Shown: positions 23,147-34,848, counted from the stretch's first letter. The stretch: 64,000 bases of DNA from Bretschneidera sinensis (GCA_023935145.1 CM043699.1:64304638-64368637), one strand, 5' to 3'. Notes: generated by a model not told the origin, from the letters alone. Translations and numbers: made by a program.

Positions 23147-23640
23147 ATTATCTTAGACCGGCTGCCTTCCAGGTTCTTTCATTCTCATTTAGACCGGCTG
23201 CCTTCCCGGTTTTTTACAGCTTATCCCGGCTGTTGCGGTTTTTCAATTAGACCGACTGCCTTCCTGGTTCTTTCATTTTCATTAGACCGGCTTTCTTCCC
23301 GGTTCTTTCTTTCTCATTTAATGCATATGCATATGAACAATGATATCAAATGAACATACGATCAGTAACATAAAAACAACAAAATTTTAAAACAATTAAA
23401 TTGGCATTCCTTATCATTCTCAAATTTATATAAAATTTTCCATTAAGACTCTCTCATCCCAAATCACATCAAATCCTCCATTAAAAATTTGTCAAGATTC
23501 ACTAAATTTCATCCTAAATCTCATCAAATCATCTATCAAAGATTGTTAAGATCTACTAAAATTTATCTCCTACAAAAATTCATATCAAAATCTCAACCAT
23601 AGCTCATCAAGAATTTCACTTATCTTCCACTAGAGTCAGA
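23147..23640 (-). mobile_element. Del/Tekay-like LTR fragment with hairpin minisatellite
   Basis: Contains four degenerate copies of a unit with AGACCGGCTGCCTTCCCGG, in which ACCGG and CCGGT form a 5-bp stem. It continues with CATATGCATATGAACAATGA and the ATCAAAT/CTAAATTT repeats seen at 33,600-33,800. It ends near 23,640 against Athila gag. Confidence 0.65.
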
Positions 23641-23650
23641 ATTAAACCTT

Positions 23651-24628
23651 TTAAATCCTTTATTTGACAATCCATCTAGTCCTGAAGAAATGAGTGAACA
23701 CAAAGATCAACCACCTAGGACCCTTCAGGATTACCTCCACCCTACACGCATAGCCACACCATCATGCATCATGTTTCCAGCTAATACTCACCAACTGGAT
23801 TTTAAAACAGGGATGATACAATTACTCCCTACGTTTCATGGCTTGGAAAATGAAAATCCATATGTGCACATTATGGAGTTTGAGGAAGTAGTTGCGACTT
23901 TTCATAGTCAAAATGCAACTGATGACATTGTGAGACTTAAGTTCTTTCCTTTCTCTTTGAAGGATAGAGCTAAGAGTTGGCTATACTCACTGAGACCATG
24001 ATCTATTGGGTCGTGGAATGAGATGACTCAGGTTTTCTTTAATAAATACTTTCCCCAACATAAGACCAATGCTTTAACAAGGCAAATCTCCACCTTTGCA
24101 CAAAAGGACAGTGAGACTTTGTATTAGTCGTGGGAGAGATTTAAGGAGTTGTTGAGTATGTGTCCTCACCACGGGTATGAGAATTGGCGCTTACTAAGCT
24201 ATTTTTATGAGGGACTTACAACTAGAGAGTACCAATTTATGGAGATGATGTGTAATGGTGAGTTCTTACAGAATGATCCTGATGAGGCCGTAGAATACCT
24301 CAATGAACTTGTTGAAAAAGCTCACACTTGGACTGAACCTAGTGCTACTGAAAGCAAAAATAGGTCACGACCTGCAGGAAACCCAAATAGTGGTGGAATT
24401 TACCATCTTAGGGAAGAGGATAACCTAAAGGCTAAGGTCGATATGCTCACTAGGGGGCTAGATGCATTAAAGACTAAGGACTTAAAGCCAACACACGTAG
24501 CTAATCATGCAAAGTCTTTCGGACCATGTTTTGTGTGTGGCGGGATAGATCATCTCGCCCAAGAGTGTCCCATATTTGCTAAGATGAGAGGGATGTATGA
24601 GGAACAATGTAATACCTTAGGTATGTAA
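23651..24628 (+). pseudogene. Athila-type gag
   Basis: A start at 23,690 gives a gag with the retrotransposon gag domain: GMIQLLPTFHGLENENPYVHI, LKFFPFSLKDRAKSWL, and, after a TGA near 24,001, TQVFFNKYFPQHK, TFAQKDSETL (with one in-frame TAG), and WERFKELLSMCPHHGYENW. The C-terminal CFVCGGIDHLAQECP is an intact C-X2-C-X4-H-X4-C zinc knuckle that would bind element RNA. It is 5'-truncated: no matching LTR or PBS precedes it. Three stops over about 1 kb make it relatively well preserved. Confidence 0.88.
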
Positions 24629-26071
24629 GCCTTTTTCACCTTTCTCTGATACCTATAATCCGAGGTAGCACAATCACCCCAATTTTAGTTGGAAGCCTGA
24701 AAACCAGCTACCTGCACAACCCCCTATCTCGTATCTTGCACCATATCATGCACTTGCATCTTCTAGGAGTTATTTAGAAGACACTTTGCATGATTTTATT
24801 AAGGCACAGGGTAAGACTAACCAAAGATGTGAATCGTTGATTACGTAGGTTGTTGAAGAAAATAAGGAGATTAAGAGCCAAGTGTCCAAATTGTTGAGCT
24901 CCTTGAGTGTGAATGAGTGAGGTAAGTTCCCTTCTCAAGCTTAGTCCACACCCTATGGTCAGCACATGGCACAAAATAATTTGAAGGATGTGAATGCCAT
25001 TGTGACACGAAGTGGTAAGTCATTACGCATCCCAACAACGAACAAATCAGAGGATGTGGAAAAGGGTCAAGATAGCAGTGATGCTGAGCTGCCCAAGGAA
25101 CCTGAGGTGACAAAGAGTCCTGTTAAGGTACCATTCCCTCAAGCTTTAAAATCAAGCAAGCGAACTCTAGATCCAAACAATGAAATCCTAGAGAATCTAA
25201 GGCAAGTAAAAATCAATCTTCCTCTTTTGCATATGATTAAACAAGTTCCTACTTATGCAAAAGTTCTCAAGGATTTGTGCACAGTTAAGAGGAAGAACAT
25301 TTTGAGCAGAGAATTCCTCCCAAGTACAAGGATCCTGGTTGTCTAACCATTGCATGCGGTATTGGAAATAATGAGTTTAGGCAAGCTTTGCTAGATTTAG
25401 GAGCTAGCATGAATCTAATGCCATATTCTATTTATTTGCAGTTGGGGTTGGGAGAAATTAAACCAACCACTGCGGTATTGCAATTGGCTGACCGTTCAGT
25501 CAAAGTACCCTGGGGTGTGGTAGAGGATGTTCTAATTCAAATTGACAAATTTTATTATCCTGTTGATTTCCTAATCCTTGACACTAGCTCTGTTGTTGAT
25601 ACTACTTCTAAAATTCTTTTGATTTTAGGTAGGCCTTTCCTTGCCACTACTAACGCTCTTATTAATTGCATGAATGGGCTTATAAAGCTGTCGTTTAGAA
25701 ACATGACCCTCGAGGTGAATATCTACCATATTGCAAAACAGCCAGAAGATGATGACGAGAGCCATCAGGCATACATGATTAACTCACTCATGGATAGGGG
25801 AGTTTCTATAGTTTATGATATTGATCCCCTTGAGTATTTTCTTATTAATTTTGAGTTTGATTCTATCAATGATCCATCTAATGTAGTTGATGTTTGTGCT
25901 ATTTTTGATAGAACTCAGGATTATGACACTCGGGCATGGCAACCGAAGTTTGAGGAGTTGCTTGAGAGAAGTGCAAAACAAATTCCTTCAAGTGTGGAAG
26001 CACCCAAAGTTGAATTTGAGCCTCTGCCTAAGGGTTTAAAGCATGTTTTCCTTGGTCCAGGTGACACTTGA
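24629..26071 (+). pseudogene. Athila-type gag C-terminus and retropepsin
   Basis: After a stop, the frame at 24,966-25,346 encodes the linker with IVTRSGKSLR and ILENLRQVKINLPLLHMI, typical of the Athila gag-protease linker. Protease follows: LLDLGASMNLMPYS (about 25,388-25,430, intact DLGA) and ILGRPFLATT (about 25,625), then an acidic linker ending in FLGPGDT. At that point a full element would run into the RT region. Instead a stop and 3' non-coding sequence follow at once, so RT, RNase H, integrase and the post-pol ORF are deleted. The protease half (25,388-26,071) is one open frame. Confidence 0.88.
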
Positions 26072-27478
26072 GTCTGGCTGAAGATGTTAAACTTAGCTCT
26101 CATAGGAGGCACCCCACAGCATATCCTTTTGTTTTTATTGTTTTTCATATTTCTTGTTACTATTTATTTTTAATATTTTTTGTTTTCCAGTATTACTTTA
26201 GTATTTCTTTTTTAGGGACAATATGTGCTTCCATTCAAGTTTGGGGGTGTGCTATGAGCCATACCAGTCCAGCTAGTTCTCCATCTCCCAGGTCAACTCT
26301 TTCCATGTTATTCACACATTGGGGACACTGTGTACTTTAAGTTTGCGAGTATGGAAGACACATTCACACACACTTTGTCCTAGTTTTTTTTATATATTAT
26401 TGAAAAGATAAATGCATGTTCATGATTGTTTTGAAATTTTGGTTGATCTAAACGAATACTGTGATGTGATGTCATTGGTGAGCTTAAAATCTTGAACACA
26501 TGATTTGATGATAGAGTTTTAAAATTTTGTTACTTTAGGAATTTGAGAATTCATATGTTTGATCTAATCTAACACGAGCACATTAGTACAAAATAGCGTG
26601 AGGTATGAAATTTGATTTTAATGTATATGTTTCCATGACTTAACTGAAACTGGATGACTTGTTGGATAAACACTTTGGCATAGAAAAGTATAAATAAAAA
26701 ATAAAAATAAAAACTGCACAAAAAGAGAAAAATGCTCATGATGATCATTAATAAACTTTTCACTGAGTAACTGGACCTCTTGCCTCAGTAAGCAGTGAGT
26801 GTTTACGTCAAAAGGTGGGAATTTTATTCGTAATGATCATTGAGAAACTTTCCACTGAGTAACTGGACCTCTTGCCTCAATAAACGGTGAGTGTTCACGT
26901 CAAAAGGTAGGAATTTTGCTTGGTAGCATTAAGGCCAGTTTAGTTTCGTAGCCTTTTTTACTCGAGTTAGTAAGTCCTTAGGGGTGTCTTTACACCTAAT
27001 GCCCTAAAACCATCTGGTTTGGGAGTCATTGACTCAACACTCACTACATGGGTCAATTAGAAAGCTTAAGGGAACTAAACATAACAGAGTTTTATAATAA
27101 AAGAGAGAAGAAAATAAAACTATGTCATCGTTGTTCATTCCGATGAGAAATTCTGTGAATCTTGAGACATAGAGACATTGCACATTGAAGTTATTTGGAA
27201 GCCTCATCTTTATATGCTAATTCACTTTACACTGAGTCAGACTTGTGATGCCTTAGCCTGTCTTTTGTAAGTAATTAGATTTTAAAATTCTATTCATTGC
27301 GAAGATGGGTTTATATTTTAAGCTTACTCATGAATGAATATCATGGTTTTTTGTGCTATTTAAATTTTTGGACACCATGAATGATGGATTTATCTTTGTG
27401 TTCTTTGTTTTTCATTTAGTTTTTTTTTTTATTTTGTTTTGCTAAGGGACTAGCAAAATGTAAGTTTTGGGATATTTG
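26072..27478 (+). other. Athila 3' non-coding region with conserved blocks
   Basis: This matches 51,911-53,292 (plus-strand Athila) and the reverse complement of 43,388-44,712. Conserved landmarks: CTGGCTGAAGATGTTAAACT at the start; a polypurine-like AAGTTTGGGGGTGTG at 26,237; a decayed second one at 26,338; the duplicated hairpin motif at 26,757-26,920; a conserved CCTTAGGGGTGTCTTTACACC hairpin near 26,978; and a final AAGTTTTGGG just before the LTR. It contains no credible coding sequence. Confidence 0.8.
26757..27075 (+). repeat. conserved duplicated 3' hairpin motif
   Basis: CACTGAGTAACTGGACCTC followed by TTGCCTCAGTAAGCAGTG occurs twice, starting at 26,761 and 26,853 (spacing 92). ACTGAG pairs with CTCAGT. 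Each copy ends with ACGTCAAAAGGT. The same two-copy arrangement is at 52,573-52,730 (spacing 93) and, in reverse, at 43,945-44,100 (spacing 92). The shared block continues about 150 bases past the second copy. Function is unknown (see findings). Confidence 0.8.
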
Positions 27479-27633
27479 ATGAGTGCCAAATATTGCATAT
27501 TTTGGCCCCTTAATTTACATTTTTAGCTTAGGAATTTTTTACTTTGAGTTGTTTTTCTCGTTGTTTTACAAGTTTACAAGCACTTGGAAAGAAGTTTTAC
27601 TAAATTACCAGACTTGCCCGTACAGATCAGTCA

Positions 27634-28005
27634 TTTTTGTGGATTAAACTGCATTCATTCAGGAAGGACCAGTAGATGACCCATATATTCTTGGAAAGAT
27701 CCGGATGTCCATTTTCTGGGGAATTTTACAGCTCGTAAATACAATTTTTCTAGAGAAAGTTATGCCAGTTTTAGTAGAAAAAGGTCAGGCTGTGCGTGAT
27801 TTCAGCGTGGCAGAAGTGGTTTTTGCGGATTAAACTGTAATGATTCAGGAAGAACCAGGAGATGAACCATATATGCTTGGAAAGATCCAAATATTTATTT
27901 TCTGAGGAATTTTACAGCTCGTAAATATGATTCTTCTATAGGAAGTTATGGCAGTTTTAGTAGACAAAGGTCAGGCTGTGCGTGATTTCAGCATGGCAGA
28001 AGTTT
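27634..28005 (+). repeat. 186-bp tandem duplication in LTR U3
   Basis: Two adjacent copies start at about 27,634 and 27,820. Both run from TTTTTGYGGATTAAACTG through TTTTACAGCTCGTAAATA to GGTCAGGCTGTGCGTGATTT and GGCAGAAGT. They lie upstream of the TATA box, where LTR enhancers are commonly duplicated. Confidence 0.8.
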
Positions 28006-28137
28006 TGAAGGGCATGTGAAGGCTTAAATCCCACATCCCATATTGGTTGGAAATACATTCTACATCCCACATTGAATTGGAAACACATTGCACTCATGGA
28101 GTTCCCCTATAAAAGCCTCATTTCACTTCATCAAAAG

Positions 28138-28230
28138 GGGTGCAATCTCAAAGGCTTTGCTACCAAGGTGTGCAATCTCGGAGGCTTTGCTACCAAGGGG
28201 TGCAATCTAGAGGATGTTGCTATCAATCGG
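28138..28230 (+). repeat. three-copy tandem repeat just after the LTR TATA box
   Basis: A roughly 30-base unit with core GGTGCAATCTCAAAGGCTTT occurs three times with drift (starts about 28,139, 28,169, 28,199). It begins about 25 bases after the TATA box, so it spans the likely transcription start. Confidence 0.75.
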
Positions 28231-29065
28231 GGGGAGTGTCGCACAGCGGCTGTGAGTGGAATCTCTCTCTCCATGTATTGTTAGTTTTAATTTATTTCTT
28301 TTAAGTTTTAAAGTTTAATGATTAGCACTTTAATGTTTGCTCTAATTTTTCCCTTGAGATTTTTGTTGTCCATCAGATTTATGGGTAACTAAATTTTCAA
28401 GTGGGGCTAGGGATGAACTTGCACAGTAGATAGTATTTTTGAATATTTTTTAATTTTTGTATTTGATTTTTAATTACTAAAACTTTTTGTTTTATCATTC
28501 TCAATTTATTGGTGATGTTTTCTTCTCCGAATAATCGTTGAATTTATTTTATTTATGGATTCAGTTATGCTTTCTCTATTGAATGGATTAGCTCTTTGAT
28601 TATGTTTGAATCAATTATTTATCTATATTGATTTAATTCTTTGTTGCAATATCGCTTCCTGAGTATATTATCGTCGTTGGATTTTCTCAATAATGATAAT
28701 AATTTACGTATTTTAAAAGTGGTGAATGATTTTTCAAAGGGTTACATTTGGTTTAGTCTTGGTTTATAAATCTACACCTTCCGATTATGAATTTTGGGAA
28801 TTGAGTTCCCTATTGAGTTATCCAATGAATTAAGAATAATTAAAATACCATATTTGTGCAAGAGATTCCTGACGCTTTATTGTTTGTCAAATTTGAGTAC
28901 TTTCTCCGTTAGTTACTTTGCTTCACTTTAATTTGCATTTAAAATTAATCTTTGTTCTCCATTAATCATTTGATATTTTTCTTTAGTTCCTTTATTCCTT
29001 CTACTATTCTTTTAATTTGTCTCTCTATGGAATCGACACCCCAAAGCTGTGCTACAACTACCGCG

Positions 29066-30460
29066 TTATTCTTTAGGCGTAATCAGCTTCCCACTCAACA
29101 CTTCCCGTCTGATCTTCTCTATCCCCTCATATCTACCCTGCATCTGTAATAAACGATCAATAATAGAAGATTGTACCACCATATTTTCCATCAATACTTC
29201 TCTATCATTGACACTCAACTGCATCCTCATTCTTCTTAATTCTATCATCAAGCTAGTATTATGACTCCCAATAGCAGCTAATCTCCCTGTAGCCTTTCTA
29301 CTCAATGCATCAGCTACTAGATTAGCCTTTCCTAGATGATAATGAATGGTACAGTCATAATCACTAATCAACTCCATCCACCTCCTCTGCCTCAAATTCA
29401 ACTCTTTCTGGGTCGGTAAATGCTTCAAGCTTTATGATAAATAAAAATTTCATAATTGGCTCCATATAGATGATATCTCTAAATCTTCAAAGCAAAAACT
29501 ATGGCAGCTAATTCTAAATCATGGGTCAGATAATTCCACTCATGGTTCTTCAATTGCCTATATGCATAAGCTATAACTCTCCTATGTTGCATCAACACAC
29601 ATCCTAACCCCTGATGTAACGCATCACTATATACCACAAATCTTCACTACCAGAAAGAAGCACTAATACCAGGGCGGTAGTCAATTTTTCTTTCAACAGT
29701 TGGAAACTACTCTCACATTCCTCTAACCACTTAAACTTCACATCCTTCCTGGTCAATCTAGTTAATGGTTCAGCAATCATAGAAATTGTTTGGATGAATC
29801 TCCTATAATAACCAGCCAACCCTAAAAAGCTTATAACTTCTGTTACACTAGTGGGTCTTTCCCAATTCAACACTACTTCCACCTTTGTGGGTCAACTGCT
29901 ATTCCCTCTCCTGACATAACATGCCCCACGAAAGATATTTCACTCAACCAAAACTCACACTTAGAGAACTTTGCATATAATTTCTCTCTCCTCAGAATTT
30001 CCAATATTATCTCTAAATGTTGCGTATGCTCCTCTTCATTCTTGGAATATACTACAATATCATCAATAATCACAATCACAAATCTATCCAAGAATGGTTT
30101 AGACACCCGATTCATTAGATCCATAAATGTTACAGGAGCACTAATCAACCCAAATGGAATGACTAGGAACTCATTATGGCCATAACGTGTCCTAAAAGCA
30201 CTCTTAGGCACGTCCCCCTCCTTTATCCTTAATTGATAACAATCTGATCTTAGGTCTATCTTAGAAAACACCCTAGCTCCCTGTAGCTGCTCGAATAAAT
30301 CGTCTATCCTGGGCAAAGGATATCCATTCTTGATGGTAATCTTATTCAACTGTCTATAATCAATACATAACCTCATTGTCCCATCCTTCTTCTTGACAAA
30401 CAATACAGGATCTCCCCAAGGTGACATACTAGGTCAAATAAACTGTTTATCTAGTAACTC
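29066..30460 (-). pseudogene. Del/Tekay-like RT and RNase H
   Basis: Minus strand, from 30,427 downward: [50 protein letters not shown], a [13 protein letters not shown] segment, the active site [11 protein letters not shown] with both Asp residues, [15 protein letters not shown], then in another frame [24 protein letters not shown], and RNase H ending [19 protein letters not shown] and VADALSRKA. Frameshifts lie near 29,880 and 29,600, with a stop-containing gap at 29,430-29,600. Integrase is missing because the sequence stops at the Athila LTR (about 29,066). It is a Ty3/gypsy chromovirus of Del/Tekay type by motif resemblance. Confidence 0.87.
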
Positions 30461-31130
30461 TTGAAGCTAAACTTTCAACTCTCTCAATTCAGCTGGTGCC
30501 ATTCTATAAGGTGTTATAGATATGGGTGCTGATCTTGAAATCACCTTAATAGAAAACTCAATCTCCCTATTGGGATGCAAACTGGATAACTCTTCGGGGA
30601 ATACATCAGAAAAATCTTTTACTATCAAGATTTCTTCTAACTTCCTATTGTCCTTGCTAAAATCCACCACATATGCCAAATACCTCTCACAACCCTTCTT
30701 CAACCATTTACTGGCAGTTAAGGCAGAAATAAGATAGTTAGCAAGTATCTTACGTTCTCCCTGAAAATTAAACTCTTCCTTCCAGGTATCTTGAACACCA
30801 CATTCTTCCTAAAACAATTTACCCAAGCATGATAGGTAAATGACCAATTCATCCCCATAATTAAATCAAAATCTGTCATATCTAAAGGCAATAAATCAAT
30901 TTCAAATTCTCTATCAACCATATAAATCACACAGCTTCGATAAATGGTCTTGATAATAACCCTATCCTCAGTAAGAACCTCAACAACAATAGCATGCATT
31001 AAAGGACTAGCACTAGCATCAATAGATTTCATATAAACACTGGATGCGAAAGAATGGGTTACACCAGGATCAATCAATAATCTAGCAGGCCTATCAAGGA
31101 TAGTTACTATACCCATAACAACATCAGGAG
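30461..31130 (-). pseudogene. Del/Tekay-like retropepsin and pre-RT linker
   Basis: The frame from 31,116 reads RLLIDPGVTHSFAS where the family has a D-S-G-A-T-H-S-F active site, so the Ser after the catalytic Asp is Pro and the fold is probably inactive. LPLDMTDFDLIMGMNW, the conserved C-terminal half, follows. After a frame change near 30,710 comes the linker with VKDFSDVFPEEL and RMAPAELRELK that leads into RT. Order and spacing are normal for Del-type elements. Confidence 0.82.
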
Positions 31131-32600
31131 TGGCTTATACATCCTATTGGGTCAATGCATAGACTCTACTATCTCTGGACTATAATTGGCTATCATGTCC
31201 TCTCTCAGCTACTAATCCTCGACCTCTGCCCCGCACACTCCCTGATCCACCCCCTCTCTCCACTAGTTTTCTCTCAACACTTCCAACGCCTACATCAGCA
31301 GATTTCCCCACTGGATAATCTGCAACAACATGCCCTCCCTCACCACGTACAAAGCATATCTGCGTAGGGCAATTTTGAGATAGATGCCTCATCTAATTAC
31401 ATCTAAAGCAAACCTTTGACTCTTAATCATACATCAGATTACCACCTCCCTTTGGTGGCATACTTACTCCTCTATTATAACTCCCACTTCCCATAACTTG
31501 TCTCCCAAATCTAGGGGTCCCATCAGTATTACTTTGAGCTACAGAAGCAACAGATCCTGCTTGCCTCTGACCCTGTACTACAGTTCCTTGTGACAAGAAA
31601 TGCCCTCTCTGTGGTGGTCTCCCACCCTGCATACTCATACTGCCACTAGCTCTAGGTCCCTCAAACTAGACCTCTTCAACCATTCCCTTCTACCTCTAAA
31701 CTCCATCAAATCTTTCTCAATTTGTGATGCTTTATCCACCAGTATATCATAATTTCCAATGCTTATATAAGAGAGTTTAGTCTGAGTGTCATAGTGTAAT
31801 CCGTTTAAAAATATCTTACATTTCCTCTCCTCTGTATTCACTAATTTAGGTAAAAATCTTGACAGGGCTATGAATCTACTATCATATTCAGCCACCGATA
31901 AATTGCCATGCCTTAGATGAATAAAATCTCTCTCTTGTTATACCCGAAAGGTATCTGGAAAATACTTCACAAAGATCTCATCCTTAAACTTACTCCAAGT
32001 TAAAGTTTGCTCTACTTGTGTGCTTACCCTCGGCAAAATATCCTCCCACCATTGAAAAGCCTGACCCTCTAGCATAAATGAAGTAAAAGCAACCTTTTGT
32101 CTATCTGTCACTGGTAAAACCTTAAAATATTTCTCGACATGTCTAATCCACTGCTTAGCTTTTACAGGATTTACAGATCCTCTAAAATACTAGGGTTTAA
32201 ACTTAAAAAATCTTACAAAGCGCAATCGCCTTGAATCTCATGTGCAAACACACCTTCTCACTCATAAACCTCTTGTCTCACCACATCAGGTTATATTCTA
32301 TCCCTCTCCTCTAATCTCTTTTGCAAATTATCAGCCCTTTCTTTAGCTGCATTCATCCTCTCTAGGGAACGCTCAAGAGCTTCTCTTAATTCATCCCTCC
32401 TAACCTCAGATTCTCTCCCAGTTCTACTAGTACCTACCTCACTATTAATTTGTTCCCTCGCAGGAACAACAGACTCAACTTTCTCCTCTGCTTCAGTTCT
32501 TTTAAATATTGGGGGTCTACCACATCCCTTCTGATTCAGAACTCTACCTCTAGCTCTAGCCTGTCCACATGTCATCCTTAGACTTTGCATTAAAATATAG
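31131..32600 (-). pseudogene. Del/Tekay-like gag
   Basis: Pieces on the minus strand: an N-terminal region with charged coiled-coil-like sequence (32,590-32,291); the gag core across about 32,280-31,640 with frame changes (ending AEYDSRFIALSRFLP and KCKIFLNGL); a Gly/Arg/Gln-rich region (31,638-31,423); and a zinc knuckle CFRCN.MRHLSQNC in which one residue is a stop, followed by ICFVRGEGGH. No intact gag can be made. Its start lies just downstream of the PBS. Confidence 0.78.
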
Positions 32601-32660
32601 TTTATTTATATCTTTCACTTCTTTAAGTTCTGATACAGTCTATATAATCATAAAGCAAAT

Positions 32661-32672
32661 ACTCTGATACCA
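32661..32672 (-). other. primer-binding site, tRNA-iMet type
   Basis: The minus strand reads TGGTATCAGAGT, matching the iMet-type PBS TGGTATCAGAGC with one mismatch at the last base. It lies four bases from the LTR end and confirms the orientation of the Del/Tekay-like element. Confidence 0.85.
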
Positions 32673-32676
32673 AAAT

Positions 32677-34848
32677 TGTAACGACCCATCCCAAGTTGGC
32701 CACCCCCGAGACGGTGTCATCACATTTTGAAAATCACAGCACGACACATATATGCAACAATAATAAATTTACCAACTGCAAGTATTTAAATCAATCCTCA
32801 ACCCTTAACAGGGGAGATACATCATTCAGATCTCAACTTAAATATTGTATACAACATAATATGCATGAATATTTATAAATGTTTCTTTTTCTCATTAGTC
32901 TGAAGATCTGGATCTCGTGGCTTAAAGATAATAAATTCGTCTGAATCTCAACTCACCAACTATCTGTCTTGCCTGCTGCCTGAAATCATTTAACATTGAG
33001 GGATGAGCTTCACAAGCTCAGTGAATTAAATTTACTAGAAGTATTCAATTTGTATAGATAGTCTTTTAATATTTAATCATTTATATCTCATATAACTTGA
33101 TAATAGCATTCTATTGTCACTACACATATTATAAGCCCCATTCTCTATCAATCTCTTCTTCTTATTTATTTGTTCACCTTAAGACCATCAATTATCTCAT
33201 AATTACCTCGTTATGAGGTTCACAACATATAGTCTACCATTTAGATAGTTCTTATCATATCATACTTCCATGTTTCTTTCTTACCATAACTATCTCTCTG
33301 TGAGACTCATTCATCTATAAATAAATTTACAATAACAAACAACACTTTAGTATTTCAGTAATACAATCAATATTTAAAATAGATGCAATGCATGAATTAT
33401 TATTAGGGAACATCTTCCCACATGTCAACATATTTTTATCTGAGATCGGCTGCCTTGCCAGTTCTTTTATTTTATTTAGACCGATTGTCATGGTTTTTCG
33501 TTTAGACCAGCCCCCTCCTGGTTCTTTTATTTCTAGTATATACAGGCTGTCATGGTTTTTCATTTAGACCGGTCCCCTCCCGATTCTTTTATTTCATGCA
33601 TATGCATATGAACAATGATATAAAATATGCATATGAACAATAATACAAAAAAACAAGCATGTATTCAAACATTCAATTTAGCTATCCTGTTTTTTCTTAA
33701 ATTATTATTTGATCAAATTCACTAAATTCTTCTTCTCATATATCATATCAATTTATCAACTATAACTTGTCAAGAATTTCATTGATCACCTTCATTATTA
33801 AATCGACTAACTATTCCAATAATATTACTTCTCATATAATTACTTTCCACATATAAATTATACCTATCATACCCATCAAACTACTTTCACCTATCACAAA
33901 TCATAAGTTAGTAATTTATTCAAATATTATCACTATATATTTCATATTTATCTTGATTATTTAAAGTAAATATAACTCACCGCGTAGCACTTAGAACTAC
34001 CTGTGGATCATTTACTTGCCTTTCCTGCTCCTCTCAGCAATTTCCTTCAGTTGCTGATCGTCAACACTTGACATAATATTTATATTAAATTTCTAATTTA
34101 TTATTCAATTCTTCCATAATTTACACCATTCAAAAATTCCCACTTTGAATTTCGAGAAATTTCATGTATGTTAAATTTAAAAAATAAACTTCACATTATT
34201 ACCTTATGTTTTTCTTTGAGCTTCCCATAATTCTCTATAAAATTCTCCCGTAAACTCCTTCAAAATTTTACTATTTCAACCTTTCTTTCGATCCCAAAGT
34301 GTTTAAAGAAATAAAGTAATTTGAATTGTAGAAGAAAGAAAATCAATCAGGATTTGATAAGTATAATTAAAGTAAAGAACAAATTTTATATGTATACATG
34401 TATATATATATATATAGGTAATTTGCCGTCGTTTTCCACCGATTAACCTTTAAGCTGCTTAACATGGAGCAACTGGAAAGTGTTGAAGCAACACTTGGAA
34501 GTCCAGGTGTTGCAAGCTTTTTTTTTTAATTTTTTTTTAAAAAAAATGTTTATAAAAAAACCTTTTTCTTTTTTTTTCTTTCCTTTTCTTCTTCTTATCC
34601 TCCACGATTTTTTTTTCTTTTCTTCTTCTTTTTCCTTATATACTGTCCACGCGTTCTTTTTTTAGAATTGTTTAATAAAAATTAAATCTTTCGCATATAT
34701 GTATTATTTTGATTTCATATCATATTTATTAAATTAATTTTTTACCTTTTCTTTACGAATACAGGTATTATATATATTATATATATATATATATATGTAT
34801 GTATATATATATATGTATGTATATATATAGTCAAGTTGTGATGTGTAC
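32677..34848 (-). mobile_element. 5' LTR of the Del/Tekay-like element (outer end uncertain)
   Basis: On the minus strand the LTR ends GGGTCGTTACA directly before the PBS. It includes the hairpin minisatellite with ACCGG...CCGGT (about 33,440-33,590) and the segment duplicated at 22,084-22,795. The outer boundary is a guess at a TGT/ACA end near 34,848. The region 34,390-34,835 is dominated by poly-T and TA repeats, and 34,849-35,035 shows nothing recognisable. The 3' LTR partner is not present beside the pol end. Confidence 0.5.
34757..34830. repeat. TA/GTAT microsatellite
   Basis: Alternating TA runs with GTATGTA interruptions; a shorter TA run lies at about 34,398-34,416. Such runs are common in plant non-coding DNA. 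Confidence 0.85.

Larger units (their letters stand above)
27479..29090 (+). mobile_element. 3' LTR of the gag-only Athila element
   Basis: Starts TGATGAGTGCCAAATATTGC directly after the polypurine-like tract, close to TGATGAGTCTTAAATATTGC at the start of the 42,181-49,463 LTRs, but most of its length differs, so it is a related but separate LTR family. A TATA box, CCCCTATAAAAGCC, lies at about 28,104. The 3' end (CTCTATGGAATCGACACC at about 29,025) corresponds to the TGTGGATTCGACCTCG region near the other family's LTR end. The exact end (29,050-29,095) is blurred by the junction with the minus-strand gypsy element. No 5' partner is in the window. Confidence 0.7.

Noticed and set aside
22796..29090. 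Pairing the 22,796-23,146 LTR piece with the 27,479-29,090 LTR as one element
   Set aside because: Their ends differ (TTTAAAACTCACAACA against the CTCTATGGAATCGACACC type), and the first matches the 42,181-49,463 family, so they are not an LTR pair.
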